A stretch of 64,000 bases of DNA from Dama dama (lineage: Eukaryota > Chordata > Mammalia > Artiodactyla > Cervidae), in NCBI RefSeq assembly GCF_033118175.1, contig NC_083710.1, forward strand, positions 43,555,501 through 43,619,500, in the 5' to 3' direction. The notes beneath the pieces were generated by a model, which did no database searches, was not told the DNA's origin, and saw nothing but the letters and a program-made list of their open reading frames with translations. Shown one piece after another: positions 32,326 through 45,267 of this stretch (positions within the stretch are counted from its first letter, which is position 1; every line of letters starts with the position of its first letter). Position numbers and translations under genes: made by a program.

Positions 32326-33441
32326 TAGTTCTAGATCAGTACTCTTCATGGTATACCACTGGTCTCCGATGGATGTGGATTCAGGTGACTACAGAGTCAT
32401 CTTTTACAGCTCCTCCTCCCTGGACATAGAGCATATGCATCAGTATATGCATCCCTAACAACCTTGTTCAGGAGTGATGAAATGTTTTTTCTTTATCTTT
32501 TTTATTCTTAAACCATATCCTCCTTATCTACCCTTAGTATAGGTGTGGTGTGGAGGACTGACATGGCTTAAAATAAAAGCTCTGTGACTTTGTCTGGCCA
32601 GGGGTAAGACAGAACAGATTTCTTTGCTATAGAAATATTAAACTGCAGAAAAATCACAACATAATTGTGGATATGGCATAATGAGGAAGGGTAATGAATA
32701 AGTTCTGGGAATTTTTGAACCTGTGTTGCTTACCTCTTTCAAAATCAAAGAATATCTCTACCATCCAGTTATGACATTCTCAGAATTTAGTTCTTTTTAG
32801 TTTTGAACTCAATATAATGTAGATAAGTCACTCATAATCACCTCTAATATATTCCAATGTGCTTGTCTCTTATATTCTCACTTATTTTTGCTTAATTTGT
32901 CTTATATTGAGCAGACATTTTTACATGTTTTCTGCTTCTTAGGGTCATTTTGAAAAGATTCTTCCAGTGTTACATTGACAATCATATTGCAGCATATAAA
33001 TGTATCAAATCAACATTTTGTGCACCTTCAATTTACACAATATTATATATCAAATATATTTCAATTAAACAGGGTTTATTCCTAAAGTTCATGTCTATGT
33101 ATGCATAATTTTGTATAGTGTTAATCTTAGTTGAGAACAAAGGGAATATTATTTAACATGTTAAATATTCTAATCTTCTCTTTCTATAATGTTTTTTATA
33201 TTTTAAGTTAAGAATTTCAGAGTATCTCTTTATACATTTTTCCTTCATATATTTAAATACAAAGAGTTCAGAGTTTGAGAAATATGATAACCAAAATATT
33301 TACATAATAAAATAGGTATCAAGTTCAAAATGAGCAACCTAACTTTTAAATTAAATATATATAGTTTCAATAAGTTAACTTAGTATTACAAATATATTAG
33401 TACTGCTTACTAATATATTTAAATATATTTGTATAATATAT
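32326..33441. other. AT-rich DNA with a hairpin
   Basis: No gene was seen. Strongly AT-rich from about 33000. The perfect inverted repeat at 33390-33420 is listed separately. Confidence 0.55.
33390..33420. repeat. Perfect inverted repeat, 13-bp arms, 5-nt loop
   Basis: AAATATATTAGTA at 33390-33402 is exactly complementary to 33408-33420, with CTGCT between. It lies 22 bp upstream of the first TSD copy (33442-33452) of the Bov-tA at 33453. There is no T-run after it, and a role as a terminator or RNA gene is not supported. Confidence 0.9.
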
Positions 33442-33452
33442 TAAATTCCTCA

Positions 33453-33664
33453 ATGTTGTTGTTATAGTAGCTAAGTTGTGTTTTACTCTTTGTGACCCCA
33501 TGGACTATAGACCACAAGGCTCCTCTGTCCATGGGATTTCCCAGGTAAGAATACTGAAGTGGGTTGCCATTTCTTTCTCCAGAGTATCTTTCCAACCCAG
33601 GGATCGAACCCGCATCTCCTGCTTGGCAGGTGGATTCTTTTCTGCTGAGCCGTCTAGGAAGCCC
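33453..33664 (-). mobile_element. Bov-tA SINE, antisense, with TSD
   Basis: Antisense Bov-tA (ACTCTTTGTGACCCCATGG, GGGATCGAACCCGCATCTCC, GCTGAGCCGTCTAGGAAGCC), with a (GTT)n start that is the reverse of an AAC-type tail. TAAATTCCTCA (33442-33452) and TAAATTCTTCA (33665-33675) match in 10 of 11 positions. Confidence 0.92.
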
Positions 33665-33721
33665 TAAATTCTTCAGTATAATCTACAAAATTTCTATAAG
33701 TATTTAATATGAAATATAGTT

Positions 33722-33858
33722 CACATTTATTGAGTGCTTATCATGCACCAGTCACTTTTTTAAGTCTGTTATTTGTACTAGTTCATTTAATATTCCTAGT
33801 GGTCTATTAATATCTCCATTTGCCAAATGAGAAAACTGAGGTGCAAAGAGGTTTAAAA
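33722..33858 (+). mobile_element. MIR SINE, sense
   Basis: ATTGAGTGCTTATCATGCAC, then TTCATTTAATATTCCTAGTG, then ATCTCCATTTGCCAAATGAG and AAAACTGAGGTGCAAAGAGG follow the MIR consensus closely. Confidence 0.75.
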
Positions 33859-36346
33859 AAAATGTAGACATGTCATATATTTAGTATTTATAAATAGTGA
33901 TTGAAATTCAAATTTGACTATGTGGTTCCAGAGTCTAGGCTTTTAGATACTACCCTATAGTAAGTTAATTATCACAGTGAAGCTATTTTATTTAACTATT
34001 TTAATCAATCAATAATATCATTCTCTAGTGGACACTTATAAATAGAGTGAAATTTTACCTCTTCTAAATAAACACTCATTAGATCAATGTAGCCAAGTTT
34101 ATAAATGTATTGGTTTTTTAAAGATTTAATTTGTAGATCAGTTGTTCAAATATGGAAACAATATTATAAATGGTGGTTAGATACCAATGATAGTTACAAA
34201 GTCCTGTCTAATCTAATATTAACTAAGCAGTCATTAAGGCATTAATGTTCCTGTATCCTGGCAACAGGGAAGCAAGTAGGAACAGAACACAGACACATTT
34301 CTTCCCTCTTCTAAGGAGGAACAGGGCTGACTCACAAAAGTTTAAAATAGTTGAAGTTTGACTTTGGTACTTCCCAAATATCCCCAGCGTCCTCAAGCAG
34401 TTTTAGACCATGGTATTTCATTTTCATGGCAATCAAAAATTTAATTTCCTTAAGTCAATTGATCTTTGCTATGTGTTAGGTACGGAACATGGAATTTAAA
34501 TGAAGAATAATATATAAATGATATTTGTCCCATGATGGACCCGAGATATTTGTATTATAAAAAGTTATTCCTTTCCAAGTTCAGTAGTAAATTAATTGAA
34601 TTTGGTCTCTAAATGAGGAGAAACAAATTCAGATGACCCCAGAGGCAGATTTTCTTGTTGCTTTGGGTAGTTTCATAAGAACCTGGCTCAACAGACTCAA
34701 TGAGATGAATGGAAGGGCAGGCTGACATGGAGATTCCTGAAGGCATCACCCTCCAAGGCCATCTTGCTGACAGGGAACTCTAGATGTACACAGTTGTCTA
34801 GACAGTGTCCCTTGGTCTCTGCTATATAAAGCACTGATGGGGTGGGCAGCATCCTCATGGGGCATTTTCTCTGTTGTGACTGATCTAGCCATGCATAACC
34901 TATGCATCCTTCTCTATGGAATAACAAGAGTTTGGGAAACCTGGGTAGTAACTAACTCTTTCCCTGATAACCTAATACACTGCAGTGTGCCTCTGCATAT
35001 GTGTGCGTGTGTGCACACATGTGCATGTGTGTATGCACGCTCCTGCATTCATCTGTGCATCCTCTGCACTACAATAGGACCAAGGCTTATGCTGTGGGGA
35101 AGGGCATTTTGAACTGTCCTCCAGCTACCTCTCGAGTCAGCTCCCCTGTACATTCCAAGGTTTTTTGTGTTTATTGGAAATATGGATATATATATATTTA
35201 TATAAATATTTATCAAAGCCACAGTTTTTCTAATTGCACTAGTGTGAATACCAGCAACTCATGTCATCTGTTGCAAGGGCGTCAGTACAGGGGACAAGAG
35301 CACTTTGTCCACAAGAGATCATTTACAAATCAGTTGTTTATATGTCTGGTGTTTTGTTAATGAAGGGAATGCTTTAATATTATTATTTTTCCCAGATGAA
35401 GTAGATGCTTTGGGAGCTTCTTAGTGTCACTTGTCTTTGCCAAGTAGGAGGATATTATGCAGGTAGTTTTATCAAAGTAATTAGGTTGTTAGATATGCTC
35501 TGTGTGTAGTAGTTAATGTGATACATTAGTTAAATTGTAGCCCCAAAGGCTTGTGGGATCAGAATTGCAAACATAATCTTAGTTCCCAAGTCCCATGAAT
35601 CTACCCCTTTAGGATATATTATTTCATCTATAGTGAGAGGGAAACACTGTAATAACTAACAGATTATCATCATAAGAGTCTGAGCTGATTCTCCTGGAGA
35701 AAACACTTGTGTGAAGACGTTCAGTGTTTAGAGAGCACACTTGGATGTGATGGAATTTTTCCACAACCCCCAGACATGCCAATCAAAGATAACACAATGC
35801 AACTACCTCTGAGTGACACTTCAAGCTGCATTCATAAGCAACCTGCCTCATTCAAAGTCAATGAAGAGACAGGACTTACAAGCCCATGCTGAAAAAGTTA
35901 TTGAAATGTGACTGACATCTCAAAGAATCGGTGTCAAAAGGCTTACAGGACCCAGTGCTGAAACACAGCGGGGTTAATCAAAGCTGTGGCAGTTGGGTAC
36001 CACGAAGGTATTCTCGAGGTTGAGATATTTATTTTGTTTAACTCATATCACTCAGTGGGTCTATTGCCACCCTTCTATTTTCCTCCTCTAGCATTCAAGT
36101 CCCAGTTTGTATTACTGGTTGTAAGCCTTTACTTTGATTATCCTTTAAAAATGAGGAAGTGTTAGTGAGACTTCTGTGGATTAACACTGGTATTATATTA
36201 CATCACTTTCTTTTGCCTCACTTCCCCATGGAAATATCATGTTCCAATACAGGATACGTCTTAGGAGAGGAGGACGGAGCAGCATATTGACAACCCTGCT
36301 AAAAGTTTACACTATACATGAGTTAGATGACTTACTGAAGCCCTAT
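33859..36346. other. Mostly unique DNA with a GT-rich and a TA-rich tract
   Basis: No gene was recognised. GT/CA alternation at 34998-35040 (GTGTGCGTGTGTGCACACAT and on) explains the cysteine-rich frames at 34837-35360. A TA-rich run lies at 35181-35213. CTATATAAAG at 34822-34831 is TATA-like but has no supporting context. Confidence 0.5.
34998..35040. repeat. Imperfect (GT)n alternating purine/pyrimidine tract
   Basis: Interrupted GT/CA/GC dinucleotides with the self-complementary core TGTGTGCACACA. Confidence 0.85.
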
Positions 36347-36568
36347 GCTGTTGTTGTTTGTGGTTTTTGTTTGGTCACCAAGTCATGTCCAACTTTTTGC
36401 AACCCAATGGATTCTAGCCTGCTGGACTCTTCTATGGGATTTCCTAGGCAAGAATATTGGAGTGGGTTGCCACTTCCTTCTCTAGGGGATCTTCCCGAAT
36501 GAAGGATCAAACTCACATCTCCTGCATTGGCAGGGAGATTCTTTACCACTGAACCACCAGGGAAGCCC
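36347..36568 (-). mobile_element. Bov-tA SINE, antisense
   Basis: Starts with a GTT-rich stretch (reverse of an AAC-type tail), then AAGTCATGTCCAACTTTTTG, GGCAAGAATATTGGAGTGGG, GGGGATCTTCCC and the head end ACTGAACCACCAGGGAAGCC. The frames on both strands are SINE by-products. Confidence 0.9.
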
Positions 36569-39303
36569 AGTGAAGACTTACCTACTCCCAGAAAGACTCA
36601 GGAAGGGGATGGTAGAGATAAGTTTGATCTAAGTCTATTAAGTCATTTTGTCTCTTCTTACTAGTGGACATATTTTACTGCTGAGTGATAACCACTAGCC
36701 TATTTTCTTTTGTTTTCATTTTTTTACTTAATGCCACCTCAGGACACAAGTCAGTCCTCTGAGAAAAACCATATCATAACCATGAATAATAGTTATTAGT
36801 AGTTCTGTTTTATACACATATATTTTATAAGGAATGTTTTCATAAGTCCTCTCCAAAATCATTGTAAAATACAGAAGGTATATCATCATCATCCGACAGT
36901 AAAAGTAGCTAATAACTATGCCTAACAATAGTAAGGAAGAAGGCGAGAAAAACTTCTCTGAGATGAACAGAACCTGGCAAATGCTATAATTATATTCATG
37001 GTAATTATGCTCATGGTTGAAAATGTGCAAGCAGTTATGAGCTATGTTTATACATGCTAGAAGATAATAACGCATGATGGAAAATGTATGCATGAAAAAT
37101 ACATGTGTGCATTTCAATCAAATTTGTTGGTCTTATTTTAATTCTGAATTTTGGTCTGATAAATATATTGGCTTTTTTTCCTTTGTGAATCTATTAGTAA
37201 TGACTCATTAGTTAAAATAGTATAGTCACAAATTTCTGTATGATTGACTGCTAAGTCAAACATCTGCTCTTCCCTAGAATCAATCTATCTATCTGTCTAT
37301 CCATCTACCTATCTTTTTTATATCTACATATTCTCTATCCTACAGAGGATACATATGTACAGATTATATATGCATTTCTTATAGCTAAAAGATCTAGAAA
37401 AGAATTTTGCTTTTCTATCCTGCCAGACAAGTGTACAAAAGAACACTACAAAATAAGTGCTAGGTCTGATAGTATCAAGTAAATGATCTATTCTGGAATC
37501 AGTCCACAATTTATATTAAAGTCTCTCACAATAATACAAGGAAAAAAAAGAGAAAAATGACAAGAAAATGACTGCATTCCTTGTTACTAATAATTTTAAA
37601 AATATTAAAAAGGGATGAAAATTCGACTTGGGAAAGATCACCTTGGAAAGAAAGTATATCAAATATGACTAGCAATGGGCTTTTCTTTCATGAAGAATAA
37701 TGGTTTAATGTTTAATTAATCTTATCCATTTCTGCATTTATGGGAAGGCAGAGAAGAGTCTGCTTTATAATGTAGAAAATTAAATATTAAAAACTTGGTG
37801 CCTACCAGACTTACATTTTCTTATTATGAATGAGCATTTTCACTTTCTGCACACACAAAAAGAAAGAAACAGGAGATAGATATAGTTACTTAGCTCTGCA
37901 GGAAAGGATTATTTCAATGTATCTCTGATACCATCTTGCTGGTAGAAACAAAACATGTCAAAGATGAACAAATGTATAAAACCAAAACAGAAAAATGCAG
38001 AAGTATAAGATAACTATCATATATTATATAATCCTTAATTCTAAATGTAGCAAACAAAGCAATCCTTCAGCTTTTTTTTTTTTAGCTTTTTTTTTTTAAT
38101 GTATGAATTATCTAAAATGCATAGATCTAATACTGCAAAATGGTATATTGCTTACAGGATATTACAATAGTTTTCATATTTTATTATGCTTTTTCCAGTG
38201 ATAAAACTGAAGTAAGGTATTAATTTAAAATAATAAAATGCTGCCAGATTAAAACATAGAAATAACAATTAAGAACAATGAAAAGAAAGATCAGATATTT
38301 AAATGTTTAATTTAAATTGTGTCTATTTCTGTTACTTATAGTTTGGGCCAGATGATATATTTTGCAATTTAATATGAAATTTTAACTTATATTTTAAACT
38401 TCATTTGGACCTTTGGTCTCCAATGTGTTACCTATCAAAGAGATTGTAAAAAGGGTCAAGAAAGTGTTTGTATCAAAGGAGTCCCACCTATTTGGAGATG
38501 GATGTGAAATAAATTCATCTTCACTGATCGTCAGAGATTCTTTACCCCTCCGTGTCCAGTATATCACTCCTGGAAAATGGAATTGATTTGAAACAAAAAA
38601 AAAAAGGCACACTTTACAAACATTATTGCTAAACTTAAAGGATCAATATGTGCAATTTAACTTGGCAAACTATTCTAAACTTTTTGTGTGCATTTCTGAA
38701 CTTTTTGACATCTTGATTTTTAACCCTACAATTTGTTGCCTCTAAGGTTAAGCTAGGATAGAAAAGAAAATTACATTCATAAAATATCAGCAATTATTTT
38801 CACTCATGATTTTTTCACCATCACTATTAGAAAGAATTAATAATAATTATAGGAAAATTTAGCAGAAAAATTAACGGAAGTTCATACCAAGTTGGGACAG
38901 TAAAGACATTCTGAAGAGACTATGAATACCTCTTTATCTTATTTTCACACATCTTTCAGTTCCACAGCAATGATCATGTTCAGCTATGGGATAGTACGTT
39001 GTACAATGGGTTGTTTAGACAAGTGCCTCTGAGAGATTATGGATATAGTAAACATGAGATTCCAGCTACAGTAGGTTTTGCAATGGCTTGTGTATCATTC
39101 TTGATTAGGTTGCAGGAAACTACCTGTCAATGAAAACTCAACCCCTGCCCACCCAACTATTTGCATGTCTGAGTCTGTGTGCCCACATCAAGTTCATATC
39201 TGGAACTTCTGCCATTCTCAGGAAGAGATGCTCTCTTTTCACAGAGACTATAAACACAAGTGTTGAATCCAGTTGAACTACCTACTAAATTCCTTTCTGT
39301 ACT
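36569..39303. other. AT-rich unique DNA with simple repeats
   Basis: No gene or interspersed repeat was recognised in 2.7 kb. An (ATCT)n-like tract lies at 37281-37316, and two T-runs (T12 and T11, each preceded by AGC) at 38072-38097. The 129-codon minus frame at 36728-37117 has no family resemblance and sits in AT-rich sequence. Confidence 0.5.
37281..37316. repeat. (ATCT)n microsatellite, imperfect
   Basis: Repeated ATCT/GTCT/CATC tetranucleotides followed by a T-run. Confidence 0.85.
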
Positions 39304-39310
39304 TATAGAT

Positions 39311-39525
39311 GGGCTTCCCTGGTGGCTCAGATGGTAAAGAATCTGCCTGCAATGCAGGAGACCCAGGTTCAATCCTCGGGTGGGAAAGATCCCCTGAAGG
39401 AGCACATAGCAACCCACTCCAGTATTTTTGTCTGGAGAATTCTATGGACAGAGGGGGCTGAAGGCTATAGTCCATTGAGTCACAAAGAGTCAGACCTGAC
39501 TGGGTGACTAACACACACAGACACC
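39311..39525 (+). mobile_element. Bov-tA SINE
   Basis: Textbook head (GGGCTTCCCTGGTGGCTCAG, then GATGGTAAAGAATCTGCC), body, and tail CACAAAGAGTCAGACCTGAC. A 7-bp TATAGAT occurs at 39304-39310 and 39526-39532 and may be the TSD, but is short. Confidence 0.92.
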
Positions 39526-39842
39526 TATAGATATGACATACATTCTAATTGGTAAATTGTATGGAAGTGTAAGAAATCAGAGACTTATAAAATTAAAGTT
39601 GATTTTCCGATCAGCAGAAACAAGGAACAAATAGATATTACTTCAGCTTTAATTTTTTGTTTTGTTTGTAACCGATGCTCCCATTGAACCATGTTGCCTA
39701 GTACCATCTCATCTCGAGGAATATATTTGAATTACTTAAAACATACTCCTCATCCCCCTTCCCATCTTCTAGCCTACAATGAACAGATTATACCTTTCAA
39801 TAATTTTTTTTCTGATTTCTTCAGCTAGAAATATTTTCAGTA

Positions 39843-40873
39843 AAGTTCAGTCGTTCACTCATGTCCGACTCTTTGCTACCCCATGGACTGCAGCACACCA
39901 GGCCTCCCTGTCCATTGCCAACTCCCCGAGTTTACTCAAACTCATGTCCATTGAGTCCATGATGCCATCCAACCATTTCATCCTCTGTCGTCCCCTTCTC
40001 CCCCTGCCTTCAATCTTTCCCAGCATTAGGGTCTTTTCACATGAGCCATTTCTTCACATCAGGTGGCCAAAGTATTGGAGTTTCAGCTTCAACATCAGTC
40101 CTTCCAATGAATATTCAGGACTGATTTCCTTTAGGATGGACTGGTTGGATCTCCTTGCAGTCCAAGGGACTCTCAAGAGTCTTCTCCAACACCACAGTTC
40201 AAAAGCGTCAATTCTTTAGTGCTCAGCTTTCTTTATAGTCCAACTCTCACATCTATACATAACTACTGGAAAAACCATAGCTTTGACTAGACAGACCTTT
40301 GTTGGTAAAGTAGTCTCTGCTTTTTAATATGCTGTCTAGGTTAGTCAAAGCTTTTCTTCCAAGGAGCAAGTGTCTTTTAATTTCATGGCTGCAGTCACCA
40401 TCTGCAGTGATTTTGGAGCCCCCAAAAATACAGTCTCTCACTGTTTCCATGGTTTCCCCATGTATTGGCCATGAAGTGATGGGACTGGATGCCATGCTCT
40501 CAGTTTTCTGAATGTGGAGTTTTAAACCAGCTTTTTCACTCTCTTCTTTCTCTTTCATTAAGAGGCTCTTTAGTTCTTCTTCACTTTCTGCCATAAGGGT
40601 GGTGTCATCTGCATATCTGAGGTCATTGATATTTCTCCTGGCAATCTTTATTCTAGCTTGTGCTTCATCCAGCCCAGTATTTCTTATGATGTACTTTGCA
40701 TTTAAGTTAAATAAGCAGGGTGGCAATATACAGCCTTGACGTATTCCTTTCCCTATTTGGAACCAGTCTGTTGTTCCATGTCCAGTTCTAACTGTTGCTT
40801 CCTGATCTGCATACAGATTTCTCAAGAGGCGGGTCAGGTGGTCAGGTATTTCCATCTCTTTAAGAATTTTCCA
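39843..40873 (-). mobile_element. BovB LINE, antisense, 5'-truncated
   Basis: The plus strand begins with the reversed 3' tail (AGTTCAGTCGTTCACTCATG) and ends inside the RT region (TTTAAGAATTTTCC). It covers the same segment as 4323-5345 in the other direction. No clean TSD found. Confidence 0.92.
40253..40855 (-). pseudogene. BovB ORF2 fragment: reverse transcriptase core
   Basis: An open frame of 200 codons starting at an ATG that is an internal Met of ORF2 (MEIPDHL). Motifs in order: RTGHGTTDWFQIGKGIRQG (QG at residues 40-41), ILPPCLFN, and the catalytic YADD at residues 81-84 (nucleotides 40604-40615), then MASSPITSWPIHGETME and ITADGDCSHEIKR. A few bases are missing in the SRDITLP region, so the frame shifts after SRD and the protein ends in unrelated residues. 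The C-terminal domain continues in another frame (plus-strand 39843-40250). The enzyme would be incomplete: no endonuclease, no N-terminal RT and a broken C-terminus. The ISP position in the LSP-type motif reads LPP. Confidence 0.88.
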
Positions 40874-40981
40874 GAAGGTTGAGTTTACCCTTTCACTATC
40901 TACACAGAATAAAAGTTTAGCTCAAAGACTGTTCAAAGACACACTTTCACTGTGATTTGGTCAATTTAAATTAAGATATGA

Positions 40982-41128
40982 GGGCTTTCCTGGTGGTCAG
41001 GAATCGACCTTCCAATGCAGGGGACAAAGTTTCCATCCCTGGTCTGGAAACTAAGATCCCACATGCTGTGGGGCATGTGCCACAACAAAGACCCAGTGAG
41101 GCAAAATAAAAAATTAAATTAATTAATT
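40982..41128 (+). mobile_element. CHR-2-like tRNA-derived SINE with TSD
   Basis: GGGCTTTCCTGGTGGTCAGG, then CTTCCAATGCAGGGGACA, TCCATCCCTGGTCTGGAAAC and TAAGATCCCACATGCTGTGG match the older artiodactyl tRNA-type SINE that lacks the BovB tail. It ends in an A/T-rich tail with (AATT)n. Flanks AATTAAGATATGA (40969-40981) and AATTGAGATATGA (41129-41141) match in 12 of 13. Confidence 0.85.
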
Positions 41129-41141
41129 AATTGAGATATGA

Positions 41142-44100
41142 AAAGCCCGTATGTCAAACAGAATTTATTACACAGTTCATGGCAACAATGAAAAATAAAA
41201 GCGGAAATTTGAAACAATTTAAGTCTGTAACAGTGGGTTAAAATCAACAACAGAGAAGTTAATAATAGCTCATGCCAAGTACAGAACATAGCATTAAAAA
41301 AATGACCTTAAATATATGACTACAAATATGGCTGACAAAGTATACGTCAAGAAAATTGAGGTCCCTACTGTATCATGAGGTCAATAACATTCAAGAAATC
41401 CACACGAGGTGTTAAGTCAGACAGAAAGAAAATGTTAGTCTGATCCTTTATTCTACTTAAACTCAATGCGTTCCTGAGGGACCAGCTCAGATAGAAGGAC
41501 ATCCTGATATCTATCCTAACTACTTTATGTGTTCTCTGTATCCCCACAATATTCATTTATATACCAGTGTTTAAGATGGTATTTTCCTGTAAGATATTTC
41601 AGTGATACTTCTCATAAGATCAATTCATAGACTGGTACCTATATCATGAGAACCAAGACTTCAAAAGTCTGTACAGTCAGACCACATATAAGCAAGCTTA
41701 TGCCCATATAAAAACCTGTGTATCAAATTTTATGAACAAGGAATGCAAGATCTCAAAATAAATAAATAAACTGGGATATAAGATTTGGATCTATCTACAA
41801 TAAAAGAGGGATAAGTTGCTTCAAAATTTTGGTGGGTCTTAGGATGCAGAAAAGCTGATCTGTTATTATTTCAGAGGCTAGAGAGAACAGCAGATACAAA
41901 TAACAGAGTAGATTTTAGCTTGACTGGTAACTGAAGCCCCATAGTGAAATAGGCTCATCCTTAGAAACGACGAGTTTCATATATCTGGATAAATTTGCAT
42001 AGAGGCTGAATGACACTGATAGGAATTCTGGGTCAGAATTCCTACATTGCTTGGAAAGCTGGACTACATGACTGCAAAATGTCCTTCAACTATACAATTT
42101 TATAATTTCAAATTTAAATTCTATGTCATAATATTAGAGAAAAACACAACCCCTTTTCATTAGTTTATTGCTCTATAGAACACTGGTCTATATCATAGGG
42201 AAATGAAAGATTTGCCCAGGAGGAGAATTGGAATAAACTCAGGTTCCCTGGCAGGCAGTTTGTGTTTTATCTAATGACTGCATTGCATCTTCTTGTGTTG
42301 CTCATTTAGAAATGAAAGGTTATAAAAAGACATTACAAAGAAAATATCTTAATAGTCAAGGTTAGACTAGTCATGCAATAAACTAACCAAAAACTAGAAA
42401 GAGGGACTGTTTCATGAACTAATTTAGTTCAGGGATACATGAAGTCTCATGTATTTCTTTAAAAGGTCCACTGTGAGAGTATTATGAAATAATTTCTACC
42501 TAAAGACACCTGTTAATGTTCATAGATGGGTCTCTTAAAAGATGTATAGAAATGAAATTTATTAATGTGGGAGAGGAAAACTCAAGCTTTTGAAAATTTG
42601 CTCTGTTGAAAATTTATTTGCATCAGTATACTTTGATGATTTTAAAGTATTTATATCCAATAATTATATTTTCATGTTGAGCAACTGAACTTCTACAGAA
42701 GTGACTATTTTTAACAAAATCTTCTAGGACAACCTCCAAGTATTTTCAGAATAACTATGAAAGCCAATGTTGACAAAAATACACAATTTAAAAAACAAAA
42801 GCTCTAACGGTGGTATACTCTTCTTTTTCCATTTTCAATATAGCAGAGATTAGGATTCAGGAGAATTTAAAATTCAGAATACTCCCTGAGGTTCTTAGAT
42901 ATAGGTCATTTCATTTAGATAAAAACACAAACTTGTAATAAGTAATATAATTCACTCTTTACCACAGAATTAGCTGTTTTAATAATCTAGAATAAGTCCT
43001 TCTTTTTGGCACACTAATTCATGACAGCTCATCTACATGCCCACCCCAGGGGGACCTGGAATCACTAACCCTGTGGCTTACATAGCATTACGATGACCCT
43101 AGAGAATCAGAGCCACTGAAATTGTGGTTCCACAGCCAATCTCTGGCTGCATTTTCCTTTAACATATGCGTGCTTATTCATTTAAAGTTTTTCCCCCCTC
43201 TCTTTTTTACTTTTAACTCAAAAGCACATTCTTAAGGAATATAAGGCTGAATTTCAGGGTGGCTTGATGCTACAACACATTTGAAAATATTACCAAATAG
43301 CAGCATATAGGAACTGAGCAACAGGCTTGAAAGCAAACAAGACATCTATAAATACACTCTAGGAGCTTCTAAAACAATGCAGAAGTGGCATCTGGCATGG
43401 GTGAGATGGCAATTTAAGCTCTTCAAGTCTTCATCCAAATTGATGTTTAAAACTCTTTCAAACAACTGATTACTTAAAGAGAAAAAGAAATCATGTTGTG
43501 TTGGTTGATTTTTCTGCCACTGAAACTGGAAAGAAATTGTAGTTATTAAGTAGCCAGTGACACATGAGGAATGAGAACTGTCCAATTCCCTGTAATAGGG
43601 ATTGGTTTATGAAAATCATTCCTGGGTAGGGAAGATTATTATTAAATATTATTGTTAATAGTAATGTATTTCATTGATTCTAAGCTGCCCTCAATTGTAC
43701 AATGTATTAATATTATGAATTCATGTCCTATTAAATATGCTATCAATATATTTTAAGATGCCATTGATTGCAATATGCAGTACAAATTCAGAAATATCAA
43801 AATGGCTGTTGTGAATTGTTAGAATAAAATAATAGTGTTTTCTAGTTCCTATTTTGTTTGCTGTTCTATGGCACTGACTTGGGCCAATGGAAACACTTGA
43901 GGGTATCATAGTCAGAACAAACTGGAATTCTGGCTTTGGATATCAGCTTGTGTGTACCCAATTTATATTTTCTACATCTCCCTTCGTTTCCTTTCTACAG
44001 ATCTCAGCTTATAAGGAACATTTCCTTTTTTTTTTTCTCTTTTCTTTCTATGTTCAGTCCATCTCTCTGATAAATATAAAACTTAAGGTTTTCTAAAATT

Positions 44101-45112
44101 ATTAAGTGGAACATCTAACCAAACACCAGTTCTTCACAACCTAGGTAATTTCACAACAACACTGGTGGACAGTATTTGGGAAAGGGATACAACTAGTGGT
44201 TTGTAAACAGCAATATACTGAAAGGAGGATGTAAAATGAGACTAATCAAAGAGAATTTGCGAATATATGCAGTAAAGTTGTCAGGAGTCAATTTGGAAAA
44301 AAACACTTGTAGAAAAATACAACTGGGAGAAATTAGTACATTTTCAAATTGGAGCGAGGTGTTGGCATGTTTTCTCATGTTTTTCTCTCATATAATACTG
44401 TCTTGGACAGTGGGAGAATTGGAGAGCTGGTAATGCTGATTGCTGTGAAGTTATGCTGTTCTTGTTTCCTGATACTAGAAAGCAACAAAGAGCTTCCCTG
44501 ACATGTCTTTGATGATGCTTCCTCAACTGCTCTAACCTCTTCTCTACCATGCTGAAAATTCTTAAATTCTAAGCATAAGTGATAAGGTAGAGTGAATCAG
44601 TGCTTCAGTGTAGCAGCTGTTCCTCTTCAAGAGTACTTATGTTCCAGATGGCATCATAGTCTAGACCTGTGTCCTTTGAGTTTGTTTCATCATCCAGTGC
44701 TAAAGTAAAGAATGCTGGAAGAGGGACTGAGTACCTGCTTTGAGAATTCAGTATGTTATATTTAATTACACCTGCTAGAAATTAAGGGTAAATAAACAAT
44801 TTGCATAAGTGCTCTATTTTATAGCACTCTTTAATCTCTTGATATGGAGGCTAAAATTGCAATTGGAATCAATTATGGGGACCTCAATTTGACATTTTAC
44901 AAATTAGGTGATAATAATAGGGAAGAACACTAAAATATTTGTGGCTCCATTTTTCTGTGCTGAAATTTTATACAATGTGTTCATGAAAACTCTATAACAT
45001 GACTGATGGCAATTACTTCTATATATTTATCCTATATTATTATTGTATAGCAAGGTAAATAGCAAGGAGATCTCATTTATTCATTTTACTCAGCAAGTAT
45101 TTTATCAGTGTC
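41142..45112. other. Unique AT-rich DNA, 4 kb
   Basis: I recognise no gene and no interspersed repeat. Minor simple sequence only: an (AAAT)n trace near 41757-41770 and a T-run near 44026-44036. Confidence 0.5.
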
Positions 45113-45267
45113 TAGCGACTTCTTTCACTTTTCACTTTACCTCATTGGAGAAGGAAATGGCAACACACTCCTGTGTTCTTGCCTAGAGAATCCCAGAGAC
45201 CGGGGAGTCTGGTGGGCTGATATCTATGGGGTCGCACAGAGTCGGACATGACTGAAGTGACTTAGCA
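45113..45267 (+). mobile_element. Bov-A2 fragment, second monomer
   Basis: It starts in the linker (TTTCACTTTTCACTTT), includes GGAGAAGGAAATGGCAACAC and ends GACTGAAGTGACTTAGCAG with no (AGC)n expansion. It joins the next SINE directly. Confidence 0.88.

Noticed and set aside
34822..34831. TATA-like CTATATAAAG as a promoter
   Set aside because: No transcript, CpG island, start-site context or downstream gene; such matches are expected by chance in AT-rich DNA.
34837..35360. Two overlapping cysteine-rich frames (91 and 119 codons)
   Set aside because: The Cys/Val/His-rich stretch comes from the GT/CA tract at 34998-35040; no family resemblance.
36728..37117. 129-codon minus-strand frame
   Set aside because: Hydrophobic, low-complexity translation of AT-rich DNA with no domain, no conserved neighbours and no exon signals.
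39311..39410. tRNA-like sequence with B-box-like GGTTCAATCC
   Set aside because: This is the tRNA-derived head of Bov-tA. There is no cloverleaf with acceptor stem and anticodon arm, so no tRNA gene is called here or in the other Bov-tA copies.
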